Of a stretch of 64,000 nt of DNA, positions 1 through 10,723 are shown piece after piece; the stretch's first letter is position 1, and every line of letters begins with the position of its first letter. The notes beneath the pieces were generated by a model. That model did no database searches, was not told the DNA's origin, and saw only the letters and a list, made by a program, of their open reading frames with translations. Source of the stretch: Thamnidium elegans (lineage: Eukaryota > Mucoromycota > Mucoromycetes > Mucorales > Mucoraceae); contig JAIXMG010000006.1 in assembly GCA_025201345.1 (NCBI GenBank), positions 992,001 to 1,056,000 of the forward strand, read 5' to 3'. Made by a program: the position numbers and the translations under genes.

Positions 1-1307
1 CAGCGTACCGTAACGAAGCGAAGGTTGAGCGCATATTATTAGCATGTTATTAGTAGCATCATTTTGTCCGAGTTATAAAATAATAAGGGAAACAAATTCA
101 AGTATAGATCTAAAATCATGAGATGAATAAAAATTTTAACTTCACATCCATAACCCTTTTTTATAAAAAACCTTTGAAAAGATCAAAGGCTTTAAAAACT
201 TTGTAAACACCATAACTTTCTCGTAGTTAAAAAAAAAGCAAATGATACAGCAAGCTTGTTTATTGCTACAATCGTAACCATTTAAGCTCTTTTTGAAACC
301 AAAAAACAAAAGAAGATAACTGCATACCCTCTCAAAAAAAAAAAAAAAAAAAAAAACCCTCTCAAGGCCTTTATAAAAGTTAATCGCAAAGCCAAATGTA
401 CTGTTACTTTTAAATCTAATAATACCATATTTATTCAAAACCACTGGAAACATAAAAATCGTTATACTCTTGAAACCGGAGATGTTGTAAGATCAAAAAT
501 TGATGCTTAGATTGAAGAACATGTTGAAAATCATAAGGACTGGAAAGGGACTGGTATTGTAGCTTATAATTTCTCCCTCAATTATAAGCTGGTACACGAT
601 ATGATTAATGTAAAATTCTCATTCTTTTTAAGGACAAGTTTTTGAATGATCCTTTTGTTATATCATGGATTGCTGATTGGAAAAGAAAAGCAAGCAGTTA
701 GTATTTTTATTTAGTTATTGTACTAGTTTATTTTTTGTATAGCTGCTTGAAGAAGCTATAAAATGGAATTTTAATAGTACTTACGATACTCACAATACTC
801 GCCAAAAATAAAATTATCATAAAATGTATTCGCAACTGGTTTTGTGTTGCTGGTTTCAAAAAAATCATAATTTTTACTTGCTTCTATGTTCATCAATATA
901 ACAGCCTTTAGCCGAAGAAAGAATGTTTAAGTATCAATTAATAGATTTGATAGTAGTATGGTCAATGCCTTATACACTATATTGAACTGCATATCGGTAT
1001 ATGGCATATGTTTTAGTCTGTAGCTATTTGTAAGTAAATGTTTCTTGTGTTGAATGCCAAAAGAACTATTTATCTGTGATAACTTATGAAACACTGTATT
1101 GCTATATACACTTTCATCAATAAAGGAGAGACGCGACCATATTTTTTATGATCATATCCTGACTTGGGATGCATATTTTCTTTTTTTTTCCATTTCCTTT
1201 CGCTTATTTCTCACATTAGCTTGATCTCTAATATTTTTTTAACAAAGGTACAGTTATAAAAAAGATATATACATCTATAGTTTCAGTAAACATAATCCTT
1301 AAAATCT
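1..1307. other. Intergenic stretch with decayed coding trace
   Basis: No intact gene is visible. On the plus strand about 370-620 reads as a protein-like stretch (with KCTVTFKSNN and NHWKHKNRYTLETG) interrupted by a TAG near 508, which looks like a remnant of a repeated element gene. An A21 run lies near 335-356. The rest is AT-rich with nothing recognisable. Confidence 0.4.
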
Positions 1308-3129
1308 ATGATAAAAGGATGCGTAACTCAACGAGGAAAAAGCAGGCCAGCTCCTTTACTGCAGACAAGCAAACGCCAGTGCCTTCACTCTCAAACAAGC
1401 GACGTCTCAGTGATGCAGAATCTTCACAATCACACTTTACTAAAAAGAACCAAAAAGCAACACAATAACGACCTAGCTTATCTTGCATACTTTGATCAAT
1501 CAATGCATAATTTCATATCAGCTGTAATTCTGAATAAGATAAGAAGCAGCAAGAAACTTGATGCTGATTTACTAAAAGCAAAAAAGGATTTACAAAGCAA
1601 GAAAAGGCTTCCAAACGGAATAATGACAAATGCTGAGGCATTTGCTGGCCTGGAAGCTGCCGTGATGAGAAACTTTATGGAAAACAATGCCAGGAAGCTG
1701 CAAATTCACTTGTTTGTGTATTATGTTAATGAACACTTTGACTCAATCGCCAGCACTCTTAAAGAGAAAAATCTCTCTTTTAAAAAAGAAGGTCCCTCTT
1801 CTTCTTTATCTGCTCAGCCAGGTCCCTCTTCTTCATCTGTACAGCCAGTTCAAGATGGCTCAAATACCAAGGATGAGTACAGAACTTTTTCTATATCCAT
1901 AAACAAAGCCCTTAGAAAAGATTTGCCCAAAGAGATAGAAGAGATCGTCAAGACAAAGTTAGAGTCATCCATTAAGAACGCAAGTGACTATTATTCCCAG
2001 TTTCTGCTTGTAGTAAACTCCATAGTAATCATTATGAAAAGCACAGCCTTTGTCGTCGACAGTGATGGCTTTCATGTAGAATCATCAGAAGGATACAACA
2101 TACTTGGTCTGCTCCCAGATGAGTTTGTTCAAAGAAACAGTATTCAGCCTTTGTTCTCTTCTATGCCGCTCCCAAAAGATATTCCAAATGGGCTTCGAGA
2201 AGAACTGGGTGTTCTGTTCACTGATCAGCACCTGTCACTCATTGCCTCCCACTGCTTTGGTTCAGGTGCCCGTTCAAGTAATCTTCAAAAATATCTTGTA
2301 GAAAGCTTTTTCTTTGAGGAATTAGAAAAAAATGGAATAAAGAAAGACACTTACAAAAACTTACTCAAACAAGAGGAAAAAGTTGCTGTTACAACTAAAA
2401 TCATGACAAACATAAAGAACATGTGGGTCAGCAACAACATCTTTACAAAACTTCTTGATCGCTTGGTCTCTGTCTTGCTCAAGCTGCATTTGGCTGATAG
2501 TAGAGCTAATGATTACATGTCATACATCGCAGAGAAAAAAAAAGAAAGAGAAGACAAGAAGGAAAAGGGTGCTGAGAGGAATGTGCCAGTAGTCAGCTCC
2601 AACAGACGCAGAGAGTTAGTAAGAAAAGAATATAAGAAGAAGAAACTCGAACAGAAGCTTCAGAAAATGGCTGATAAAGAAAAGCAAGAAAAATGCAAAC
2701 ACCATGTGCAAAAAAGCGAACAAAGAATTAATTTCTTTAAGAGTCTTAGGAAAGATAGAGGCTCCGTTTTGGTAAGATAAGAGTTTAATTGTAAAGGGAG
2801 CATACTAACAAGTATATATGATAGCCCTCTACTAGTGCTGCCATAGGAAAGAAAAAAGAAAATGACGATTTGGTAAAAACTAGTCTCTGCCTGCACAATT
2901 GAAAATAACTAACTCGCATGTTTTATAGAGCTCTGCTGAAAAAGAAGTTAAGGCTATTGACGATGAGTCTTCCCGTTCACGGCTAAAATCTTTGAAATTT
3001 GTAGCAAAACATCTTCTGCTCTCGCTTGAGAAGCCACCTACTATAGAGCGTCTGAAAAAGGAGATTCCGGATGGTACAGAAAAAGAAGTTAATACTCTGG
3101 ATATGCTGATTAGAATCTTGAAGCCGTAG
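1308..3129 (+). CDS. Orphan three-exon gene, cut off at a transposon junction
   Basis: I do not recognise this protein. Exon 1 is 1308-2771. In-phase GT-AG introns (2772-2824 with a TACTAAC branch site, and 2873-2928) join it to 2825-2872 and 2929-3129, giving about 570 aa. It is largely alpha-helical, with a Ser/Pro-rich linker near residues 160-185 and a strongly basic Lys/Glu coiled-coil-like part near residues 405-480. The stop codon at 3127-3129 falls exactly where sequence shared with the Tc1/mariner copy at 27.7-29.3 kb begins, so the natural C-terminus is probably lost. The Lys-rich end and the transposon neighbour suggest a mobile-element protein. The N-terminal half of a Fanzor/TnpB-like nuclease is one possibility, but no RuvC residues or zinc ribbon are present, so no function is assigned. 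Confidence 0.55.
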
Positions 3130-3567
3130 ATAGGAACAATCTGAAAGGGCATTATATCGTTATGGATAATGCTCCTATTCATAAGCCGGCAACAGTAAGA
3201 AAATCCATTGAAGATAGATGCTATAAATGTCTATATCTCCCACCCTATTCGCCTTTCTTAAATCCAATAGAAGAGTTTTGGTCGAAGGTGAAATTTGGTG
3301 TGAAGAGAGAAGCCTTTGACAACGGAGACACATTAACTCCTAGGATTCTTAAGGCATGCTCAGAAGTGACTCTTAAAGATTGCCAAGGCTGGATTAGACA
3401 TTATGTATCATTCTTTGAACGCTGTTTAGCTATGGAAGAAAGACTTTGATCTCAATTAAATAAAAAGATTTTTTCCAAAAATAGTACTGAACTTTTTCCA
3501 AAAATAGCAGTCAACTTTTCTCAATAACTGTGTTTAAATTTTCTCAATTACCGGTAAAAATACAGTA
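3128..3567 (+). mobile_element. Tc1/mariner element, 5'-truncated remnant
   Basis: Holds the last third of a DDE transposase, the 3' flank and one terminal repeat. Coding sequence is open from about 3130 to 3449, with the second catalytic Asp in MDNAPIHKP and the Glu in NPIEEFW, 34 residues apart (DD34E spacing, Tc1-like). It is over 90% alike by eye to the minus-strand copy at 27711-29296. The right terminal repeat ends CAG at 3565, followed by TA at 3566-3567, the usual mariner target duplication. The 5' half and left terminal repeat are missing. Its C-terminus is longer than that of the other copy, which has lost about 29 nt between two CTTTGA repeats. Confidence 0.85.
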
Positions 3568-3699
3568 TGTCCTATGAAAATAAAGTATTCTGTGACGGTC
3601 AATGTGACGGTAAGGATGGACTGTACATACCAGCCCTTTTTTTTTTTAAAAAAAAAAAAACTGGAAAAGAAAAAAGCTTCAACGTTACTCTTTCCTCAT

Positions 3700-6115
3700 A
3701 TATATTCTTTGTAGTAATGGTTCAGTTTGTGCATAGAGATGGCGAAGCCCATATTAAGCCTGAGTAAGCGAAGGAATTTTTTTTTAGATAAGAAGAGGAT
3801 TGAAACTGAATAGTTTTTTTATAGGTTCAGAAAAGAACGTTGGTTTGAAGATGAAAGAGCTGAACAAGAGGCAGCTGTTAATGACGATGCTGCAGAAGGA
3901 GAGCCTAAAGAAAGGTCCAAGGGAAAGAAGCAAAAGGTATAACGTAAAAAAATTTTTTTTTAGTGATAGTGAAATTGATATATTATATATTTGGGGAAAT
4001 ATAGAATGTTCGTGGTGCTAATAAAGGACAAAGAGGAAAGAAGCGTATTGAAGATTCTATTAAAGTAAGAACAAGTTTATTTGAATTCATTGGGTTTTTT
4101 GATTAATTTTTTCTTTTAATTAGCTTTGTAAAGCGACTTCTCGTGGAGAAGAATGTGAATTTAGCGAAAAGTAAGTTTTTTTTTTGCGTTTAAAAAAAAA
4201 GAAAGAGAAAGTGAACTAATAGATGATTATAGCTGTAAATTCTCTCATGATTTGGATGCATACTTAAAGATCAAACCTGCCGATCTTGGTGATAACTGTG
4301 TTCAATTCAACGTTTTTGGAAAGTAAGTTTTGCGAGTTTTTTTTTTTTTTTTATTAGTAACTTATTTTTTTTAAAAAAGGTGTCATTACGGTTATAAGTG
4401 TCGTTACCTCAAGGCACATCTTGATAAAAACAATAAACTTGTTGTAAATGAAAAGATTGCTGCTAAAAATCCCGTTTATACTGTCAACGGTATTACTAGT
4501 GGTACACAAACTAATCTTTTACGTCAAAAGGTAAAAAAAAGAAAAAGAAAAAAAAAGCAGTAAAAGGGGGTAGGACAAAGGTATTAATTTTTTTTTTATT
4601 AGTATGATTTCCCTAGAACCAAAGCATATATGGTTCAAGTTCAAAAAGAAATTGCAGACGAACAAGCTAATAATCTTTCCAACGCTGTCAAGAGAAAGGC
4701 ATTAGAGGATCCTGCTTTACTTGCTGCTCCTACTACACAATCTGAACCTTATGCTAAGAAATCCAAGCCTGAAGTTGAAAGTGATAGTGAAAACGAAGAA
4801 TTTTTTGATGCTGCTAGTGAATTTACCAATGTCACTAGCGAATCTGCTCAACAAGAGGCAGAAAAGCCTATCGGGCCTATTGATACTGGTTACAAGAAGG
4901 TATAGGTTTGATATTTTTATTTTATTTTTCTTAAAAAAAAAGGAACGTTAACATTTTTAAAAACCATGTATAGATTATTGATTTTAGAAACAAAACTTAT
5001 CTTGCACCTCTTACTACAGTTGGTAACTTGCCTTTCCGTAGAGTTTGTAAAGAGTATGGTGTCGATATTACTTGTGGTGAAATGGCTTTAGCAGCTAATT
5101 TACTCAAAGGTCAACAATCTGAATGGGCATTAACTAAGCGCCACAAGTCTGAAGATATCTTTGGTATTCAAATCTGTGGTTCTAAAGTCGAACAAGTTAC
5201 CAAGGCTTGTGAAGTTTTGAATAGAGAAGTTGATGTTGATTTTATTGATCTTAATATGGGTTGTCCTATTGATCTTGTTTTCAAGCAAGGTGCTGGATCT
5301 GCTTTATTGGATGCTAGAGGTCGCATGTTCAAGATTTTGAAGGGTATGCAAAGTGTAACCGATATTCCTATTACCGCCAAATTTAGAACTGGTATTAAGG
5401 ATAGCCAACCTCTTGCTGACCGTATTGTGCCTAAACTCGACGAGATGGGTATTGCTTTAAGTACTATTCATGGTCGTTCTCGTACACAAAGATATACCAA
5501 GTTGGCTGATTGGAATTATGTTGGAAAGATGAAAAACTTGACACACAGAATGCCTCTTTTTGGTAATGGAGATATTATGAGTTTTGAAGATTATAACCGT
5601 GATATTGAAGTGAGTGGTGTTGATGGCGTCATGATCGGTAGAGGAGCTTTGATTAAGCCCTGGATCTTTGACGAAATTAAAAACCAACGTCATTGGGATA
5701 TCTCTGCTAACGAACGTCTTGATATGATGAAGCGTTTCTGTGATTATGGTTTAGAACATTGGGGTACTGATAGTCAAGGTTTGAACACAACTAGACGTTT
5801 CCTTTGTGAATGGCAATCCTTCTTGTACAGATATATTCCTGTTGGTATTTTGGAGCATCCTCCTCAACATATGAATCAAAGACCTCCTCCTTACCAAGGT
5901 CGTAATGATCTTGAAACTTTAATGGCAAGTCCTCTTGCTTCTGATTGGGTAAAGATCTCTGAACTTTTACTTGGTCCTGTTCCTGATGATTTCGTTTTCT
6001 TACCCAAGCATAAGGCCAATTCTTTTGATAAGATTGAGGTACAAAAATTGTTTTATTATTATTATTATTATTATTACACTATATACTAATTTGTTTTCTT
6101 TTTTTTTAGGGTTAA
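3700..6115 (+). CDS. DUS3: tRNA-dihydrouridine(47) synthase [NAD(P)+], Dus3-like
   Basis: Flavoenzyme that reduces uridine 47 of tRNA to dihydrouridine. Exons, all in phase: an N-terminal exon ending 3763 (HRDGEAHIKPE), 3825-3936, 4005-4064, 4124-4170, 4233-4322, 4380-4530, 4603-4899, 4974-6038 and 6110-6115. Two CCCH zinc fingers typical of Dus3 come first: C-x8-C-x5-C-x3-H split over an intron at 4170/4233, then C-x8-C-x5-C-x5-H. The FMN-binding TIM barrel starts at YLAPLTTVGNLPFRR and carries LNMGCPIDLV, with the catalytic Cys in MGCP, and HGRSRTQRYTK. The true start is unclear: either ATG 3718 or an upstream exon beginning at ATG 3567, which overlaps the TA target site of the Tc1 remnant. 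It is tail-to-tail with ICP55, 86 bp away. Confidence 0.93.
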
Positions 6116-6201
6116 ATAAAATTTTGATATATATAACAGTAGTATTATTTATACTGGATAAATAATAAATAAAAAAAAAGATTGAATAATAAATCATGGT
6201 A

Positions 6202-8170
6202 TTATTTGTTTTCGCAGCAGTATTCAATATCGACAACTTCTTTAGGTGAATTGGCAGTTAATACATAGGGCTCGTTTTTTCCAATCACAACATTATCCTC
6301 AATACGAATACCAATACCCTGGTATTTAGCAGGGAATTTATCATCAAATGGGACATAAATTCCAGGTTCAATAGTAATCACCATATTCTTTTTCAATTTA
6401 CGAGATCTATCCAAGTCATGTAAATCATGAACGTCTAAACCCAAGTAGTGGCCAACGTGGTGAGGATAGAGAATGCGTTCAATATCCTATAGCAAAGCAA
6501 ACTCGTTAGACTCTTATATATATATATATATATATATATGAACTCGATAAACCCATAACTTACCCAGCTATTTGCATTGAATCCAATATTTTGAAGTTCC
6601 TGCTTCATTACTTTTACAGAGTGCGTATGAATACCGTGCAAAGAAATAATGTTCGCTTCTGTACACATCTTGATACATGATTTATTGACGTTTAAAACGG
6701 CTTGATAAAGTTCGCGTTGAGCTTCGGAGAATGTACCGTTGACGGGCCAAGTACGAGTAATATCACTAGCATATCCATTATATTCTCCACCACAATCAAC
6801 CAAAACCAATTCGTTATCCCTATTTTTTTTATTAAAAAAACACATGATGGTTCTCTTTTCTTTTTACTTACTTTAATTCCATATCATTACGAACATAATG
6901 CATAGACAAGGCGTTTGGACCACCTGCGATTACAGGAACGTATGCTAATATGGTAGATCCTCTAACTCTGCATTCAAAATCAAATTTCGCCCAAAGTTGT
7001 CCCTCTGTGGTACCTGGTTTTGTCCATTTCATCGCTTCAACAAATGCCTTTGAACTAATCAAACCTGACTTTTTCATAATTTCTATTTCCGCATCACTCT
7101 TGATCATTCTTAACTCTTGAATTATTTTACTCAAGGGTAAAATTGTTTGCAATTTAAGACCTAGTAATAAAAGAGAGAATTAATAGCTGTACTTTTTTTT
7201 TTTTTTTTTTTTTTAGAAGTAACGTCTTGTAAAAAAAAATCCCCCTCTCCCACACACCCTTTTTTGAAAACACCAAACGTTTCTTATTCCAAGACGCCGG
7301 AGTAAAAAAAGAAGCCAACGTACCAGTTTCAATTAACTTTTTGGTACTTTCATTTGATGCTAAAGTAGGTTGCTCACCAGGACTATCCATAAATATATGT
7401 TCTGAAGAACTAAGCGCTTTTTTCAAGTAGCTAGAGAACCTTGTGTTTTCGTAAGCTTCATCTGCTCCAAATATTTCTGTTACTCCCTCAACGCCGGTTC
7501 TAGGGCCATCCCATAACTCCGCACTAGGGCTCTTTGGGGCAACGAACATGGTTTGTTTATACCCACGCTTAGAATTATTCTTTTCTACATATATACAGCA
7601 CACATATTAAAATTCATTCTTTGCTCAGTAATATTTTTTTTTTCCTTTGTATACCTAAAATCATGGCTGCATCTGGTTCATTGAATCCACACAAGTACCA
7701 AAAGTCCGTATTTTGATGGAACGGATAAAAGATATTGTTGGTCATATATCTTGTTCCATAACCCAAACTTACCACTATACTTTTTTCTGGTAATGATTTC
7801 ATTAAATTGGAACGTCTTGTTTCAAATTCTTCCAAAGTTAAACCAGGTGTTACTAAATAAGAAAATAATTCAGCACCAACAACAACGACTAAAAAAAGCT
7901 CCTATTTTTTTACCTTCACCCTTTTTCATAATATTAGGGTGAGTTACTGGAGTTGGTTGACCAAACGAACGCTTATGAGTTTCAGGTACACGTTCAGAAG
8001 CAAAGAACCTTTGACACGCAGGACGAACGGGATTCAGGCGACGAGTTGTTGACTGAAGCACAGTTCTTTGAGCAACTTGATATTTTTTTTTAATATTCTC
8101 TCTTTAACAGTTTTGTTGTGGATATATTACCTGCAATGGTGGAAAGTCTTAATAAACGAGAGCGAAACAT
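6202..8170 (-). CDS. ICP55: Mitochondrial Xaa-Pro aminopeptidase (Icp55/XPNPEP3)
   Basis: Metallopeptidase that removes one residue from mitochondrial precursors after MPP cleavage, stabilising them. Seven in-phase exons: 8170-8131, 8075-7914, 7852-7655, 7584-7324, 7160-6872, 6819-6564 and 6486-6202, giving 496 aa, close to the family length of about 510. The first exon ([13 protein letters not shown]) plus the Arg-rich stretch that follows forms a mitochondrial presequence. An N-terminal AMP_N domain ([24 protein letters not shown]) precedes the pita-bread M24 domain. Metal ligands are visible: the Asp pair in [16 protein letters not shown], His in [15 protein letters not shown], and Glu in TIEPGIYVP and [10 protein letters not shown]. 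No broken residues seen. Confidence 0.95.
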
Positions 8171-8475
8171 AGTAAGGTTAAAGGGAAAAAAAGGGAAAAA
8201 AATATACTAGTGAAAAAATGCGGGGGTATTATGTGTGTTACTTGTCACTTTTTCAAATACGGTAAAAAAATCTATTGTCACGTGTATTCTGCATATATTA
8301 TCACCCGTTTAAATTCTTTTTAACAGGTAGAAACCATTTTCTAGCTTTGAAGCAAAGTACCAATGAAGATCTTTTGTGGCGACCCAGGGAAAAAGAAAAA
8401 AGCCTAATTGAGTAGTTCTGGTATTACATACATGTGTCGCACTTTAAAAACGGTATCGTATTATGTATACTTGCT

Positions 8476-9275
8476 TCAATAAAACTCCAAGCTCTTTGGT
8501 ACTCTCATAGTTATATTAACAACGCTTATGGCCAAATTTGCTCCAATTATAGTATGATATACTGCTCTAGTGCTTGTAGTAGGGGTTATAGCTTCGGTAC
8601 ACTTTCTAGACCAAGCTCTACCACGTCTCATATTTATGTCAAAACCGGACTCGTCAATAAATACACAGTTTTTGTAAAGTCCATGTCGGTGTTCATCCTC
8701 GCTTGCGTCCACTTCAATCTCTTTTCAATTTTTTTTTATCATCGTTATGAGGTCTTGGATGTAACGTAGCGACTTTCAAAGAGAGATTACATTCGTCTTT
8801 CATAAACTCATGTACTCTAGACTTCTTAGTATCAAGCCCTTCGAAAGCTGTTGTCAAACTTTCTATGGTATTAGTTATAACAGCAGATGGGTTTTCATTA
8901 AAAAAAAATCAATCAAATGTTGTTTATGTGACTCCTGAAGCTTAGAAATTGGTTTGTTACTACGATTGGTCTTTTTTTTTTTTCATTTCATAATTATCGA
9001 GGTCGCTTAGATACTTCTGACTCACATTGACTCTGGAACCCGCACCATGAACAGGTAGGCCTTTTTGCAACCTTAAATAACCCACAGGCAGTTCCATCAT
9101 GCAATACATATTTTTGCTCTTTATCTGAGCTAGTATCTTTTACACTCTTACTATTACTAGCTTCTGTACTAATATTCTCGGATATCTCGACTTTCAAACG
9201 TTTGTTTTTCAGGTATTCCTCGAAATCTGCCAGTTTATTTAAATTGTAAGGTTCGCTTTCACCCTCGGAATCCAC
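8476..9275 (-). pseudogene. IS630/Tc1-like transposase relic
   Basis: Minus-strand transposase remains in two frames. The N-terminal part (9275-8994) has an acidic start and a CSWCGF motif. The middle (about 8990-8730) is readable as a helix-turn-helix type region (KKSRVHEFMKDE). After a frame change near 8712 comes the first catalytic block, NCVFIDESGFDINMRRGRAW. The part with the second Asp and the Glu is absent and reading stops at 8476. It differs in sequence from the 27.7 kb element, so it belongs to another family. Confidence 0.75.
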
Positions 9276-9299
9276 GGCTTCAGTTCTATCTTCGTTCGA

Positions 9300-10723
9300 A
9301 AAATTTACTACCGAGTTAGATTTGAGAGTGGCTGCACTGTATAATCTGTTAGTTATGCTTTTAATTTTATAATTTACGCATAACTAAAAGACGAAACGTA
9401 AATGGTACAAGGGAACGAGAACGATGACAAGTATAAGTCTGAAGAAGGAATATAAGGGATGTCTGTTAAATTGTATGTATAAAAGTAGTTATTGAGCTAT
9501 AATACATATTCAACTGCATAGTTACAAACTAGAATTTTTGGTAAAAGGCTTACAATTATACACAGTCATTTCATTTAACTACGGAAAGATGTCAACTATT
9601 TTTTTTTAGACGCTGATTTTTTTCTTTTTATTATTTTTATTTTACTATAAAAATTCCTTCAAGTCTAGTAGATACTTGGTTTTTTTACTTTCATTATTTG
9701 TTGTTTAAGTTGCCATACCAAAAATACCAGTAATAATATACTTCTTTCGAGGAGGGAAACATCGCTAGAAATAGACGTCTCTTTAATCTTTGCTATCCTT
9801 GTAATATAAGGAATTCCGGACCAGCACATTCCACCTTTTGTACTTTGGAAAACAAATATTTGCTTTTTTTTATTAAGCAATTCTATATTATGATTTTCAT
9901 CTGGGGAATATCATAATCGTGCAACTGCTGATACAAATAGGGACCTCGTTTAATAAAAAAAAAACAATCCTGTATGTTTAAACTATTTAGAGAGCAAGGA
10001 AATTATATAAGTGCATAAAATAAAACTTGAAGAAGGTTGAGTTCTATGATAATGTTTCTGAAACGCCTTAAGTTACCCACCATGTTAGTATATCGTCAAA
10101 ACCTTAATAAAAATAATAACTGGTGATCAACATTTGCTGGCCTTTCCTTTTTTCGAAAAACGCCTTGACGTTTTAAACTATCAATAAAAAAACCTGTTCA
10201 ACAGATGTATAAACTCTTCATTATTTTTTTTTATATCATTTTTAGACCTAAAAATGTTTTTATTTAAGCTATTACTCAACCTTTTATCTTGTAGTTTTTT
10301 CTTCTCTTAATCAACGACTACCCATTCATTTAAAAAAGTTTAAGTTTAACTCAAAAACATAGTTTGCGGCACTTTCTAAATAAATAATTCTTTTTTGTAT
10401 TCCATATTTACGTGTTAATGCATTAGCGAGTATTTTAATTCAGATTGTGGCACTTTTAAAACCGTAAAGCTTCTTTGGACTTTTACAAAATACTTTAGCT
10501 ATAAAGGATTCAAAGATTTAAGTCGTTTTTGCAAAGGTCAAATGTTCTACATGATTAACATTTATAGAATATACACGTCTACTAGCATAGGAGTGCTTTA
10601 ATCGGTATCTACTTATACTTAATTACAAGTGTTACGTACTGGTTTATTATTATTTTAAACTTAATACGTTTGTTTATAAGGCGTATCATTAAATTACTTA
10701 GCCATTTTTCTTAAATAAATAAA
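9300..10723. other. AT-rich intergenic region
   Basis: About 1.4 kb without a supportable gene. It is AT-rich with several T runs (for example 9600-9607 and 10222-10230). It contains the 5' flank of the channel gene; no clear TATA box or other motif can be assigned. Confidence 0.5.

Noticed and set aside
142..453. 103-codon minus-strand frame
   Set aside because: It spans an A21 run giving a Phe run, and lies antisense to a better protein-like remnant.
3800..4021. Open frame starting MKLNSFFIGS
   Set aside because: It is the wrong frame of DUS3; splicing 3763 to 3825 gives the conserved ERWFEDERAEQEAA frame instead.
9665..9880. 71-codon minus-strand frame
   Set aside because: No recognisable domain, no splice context, low complexity.
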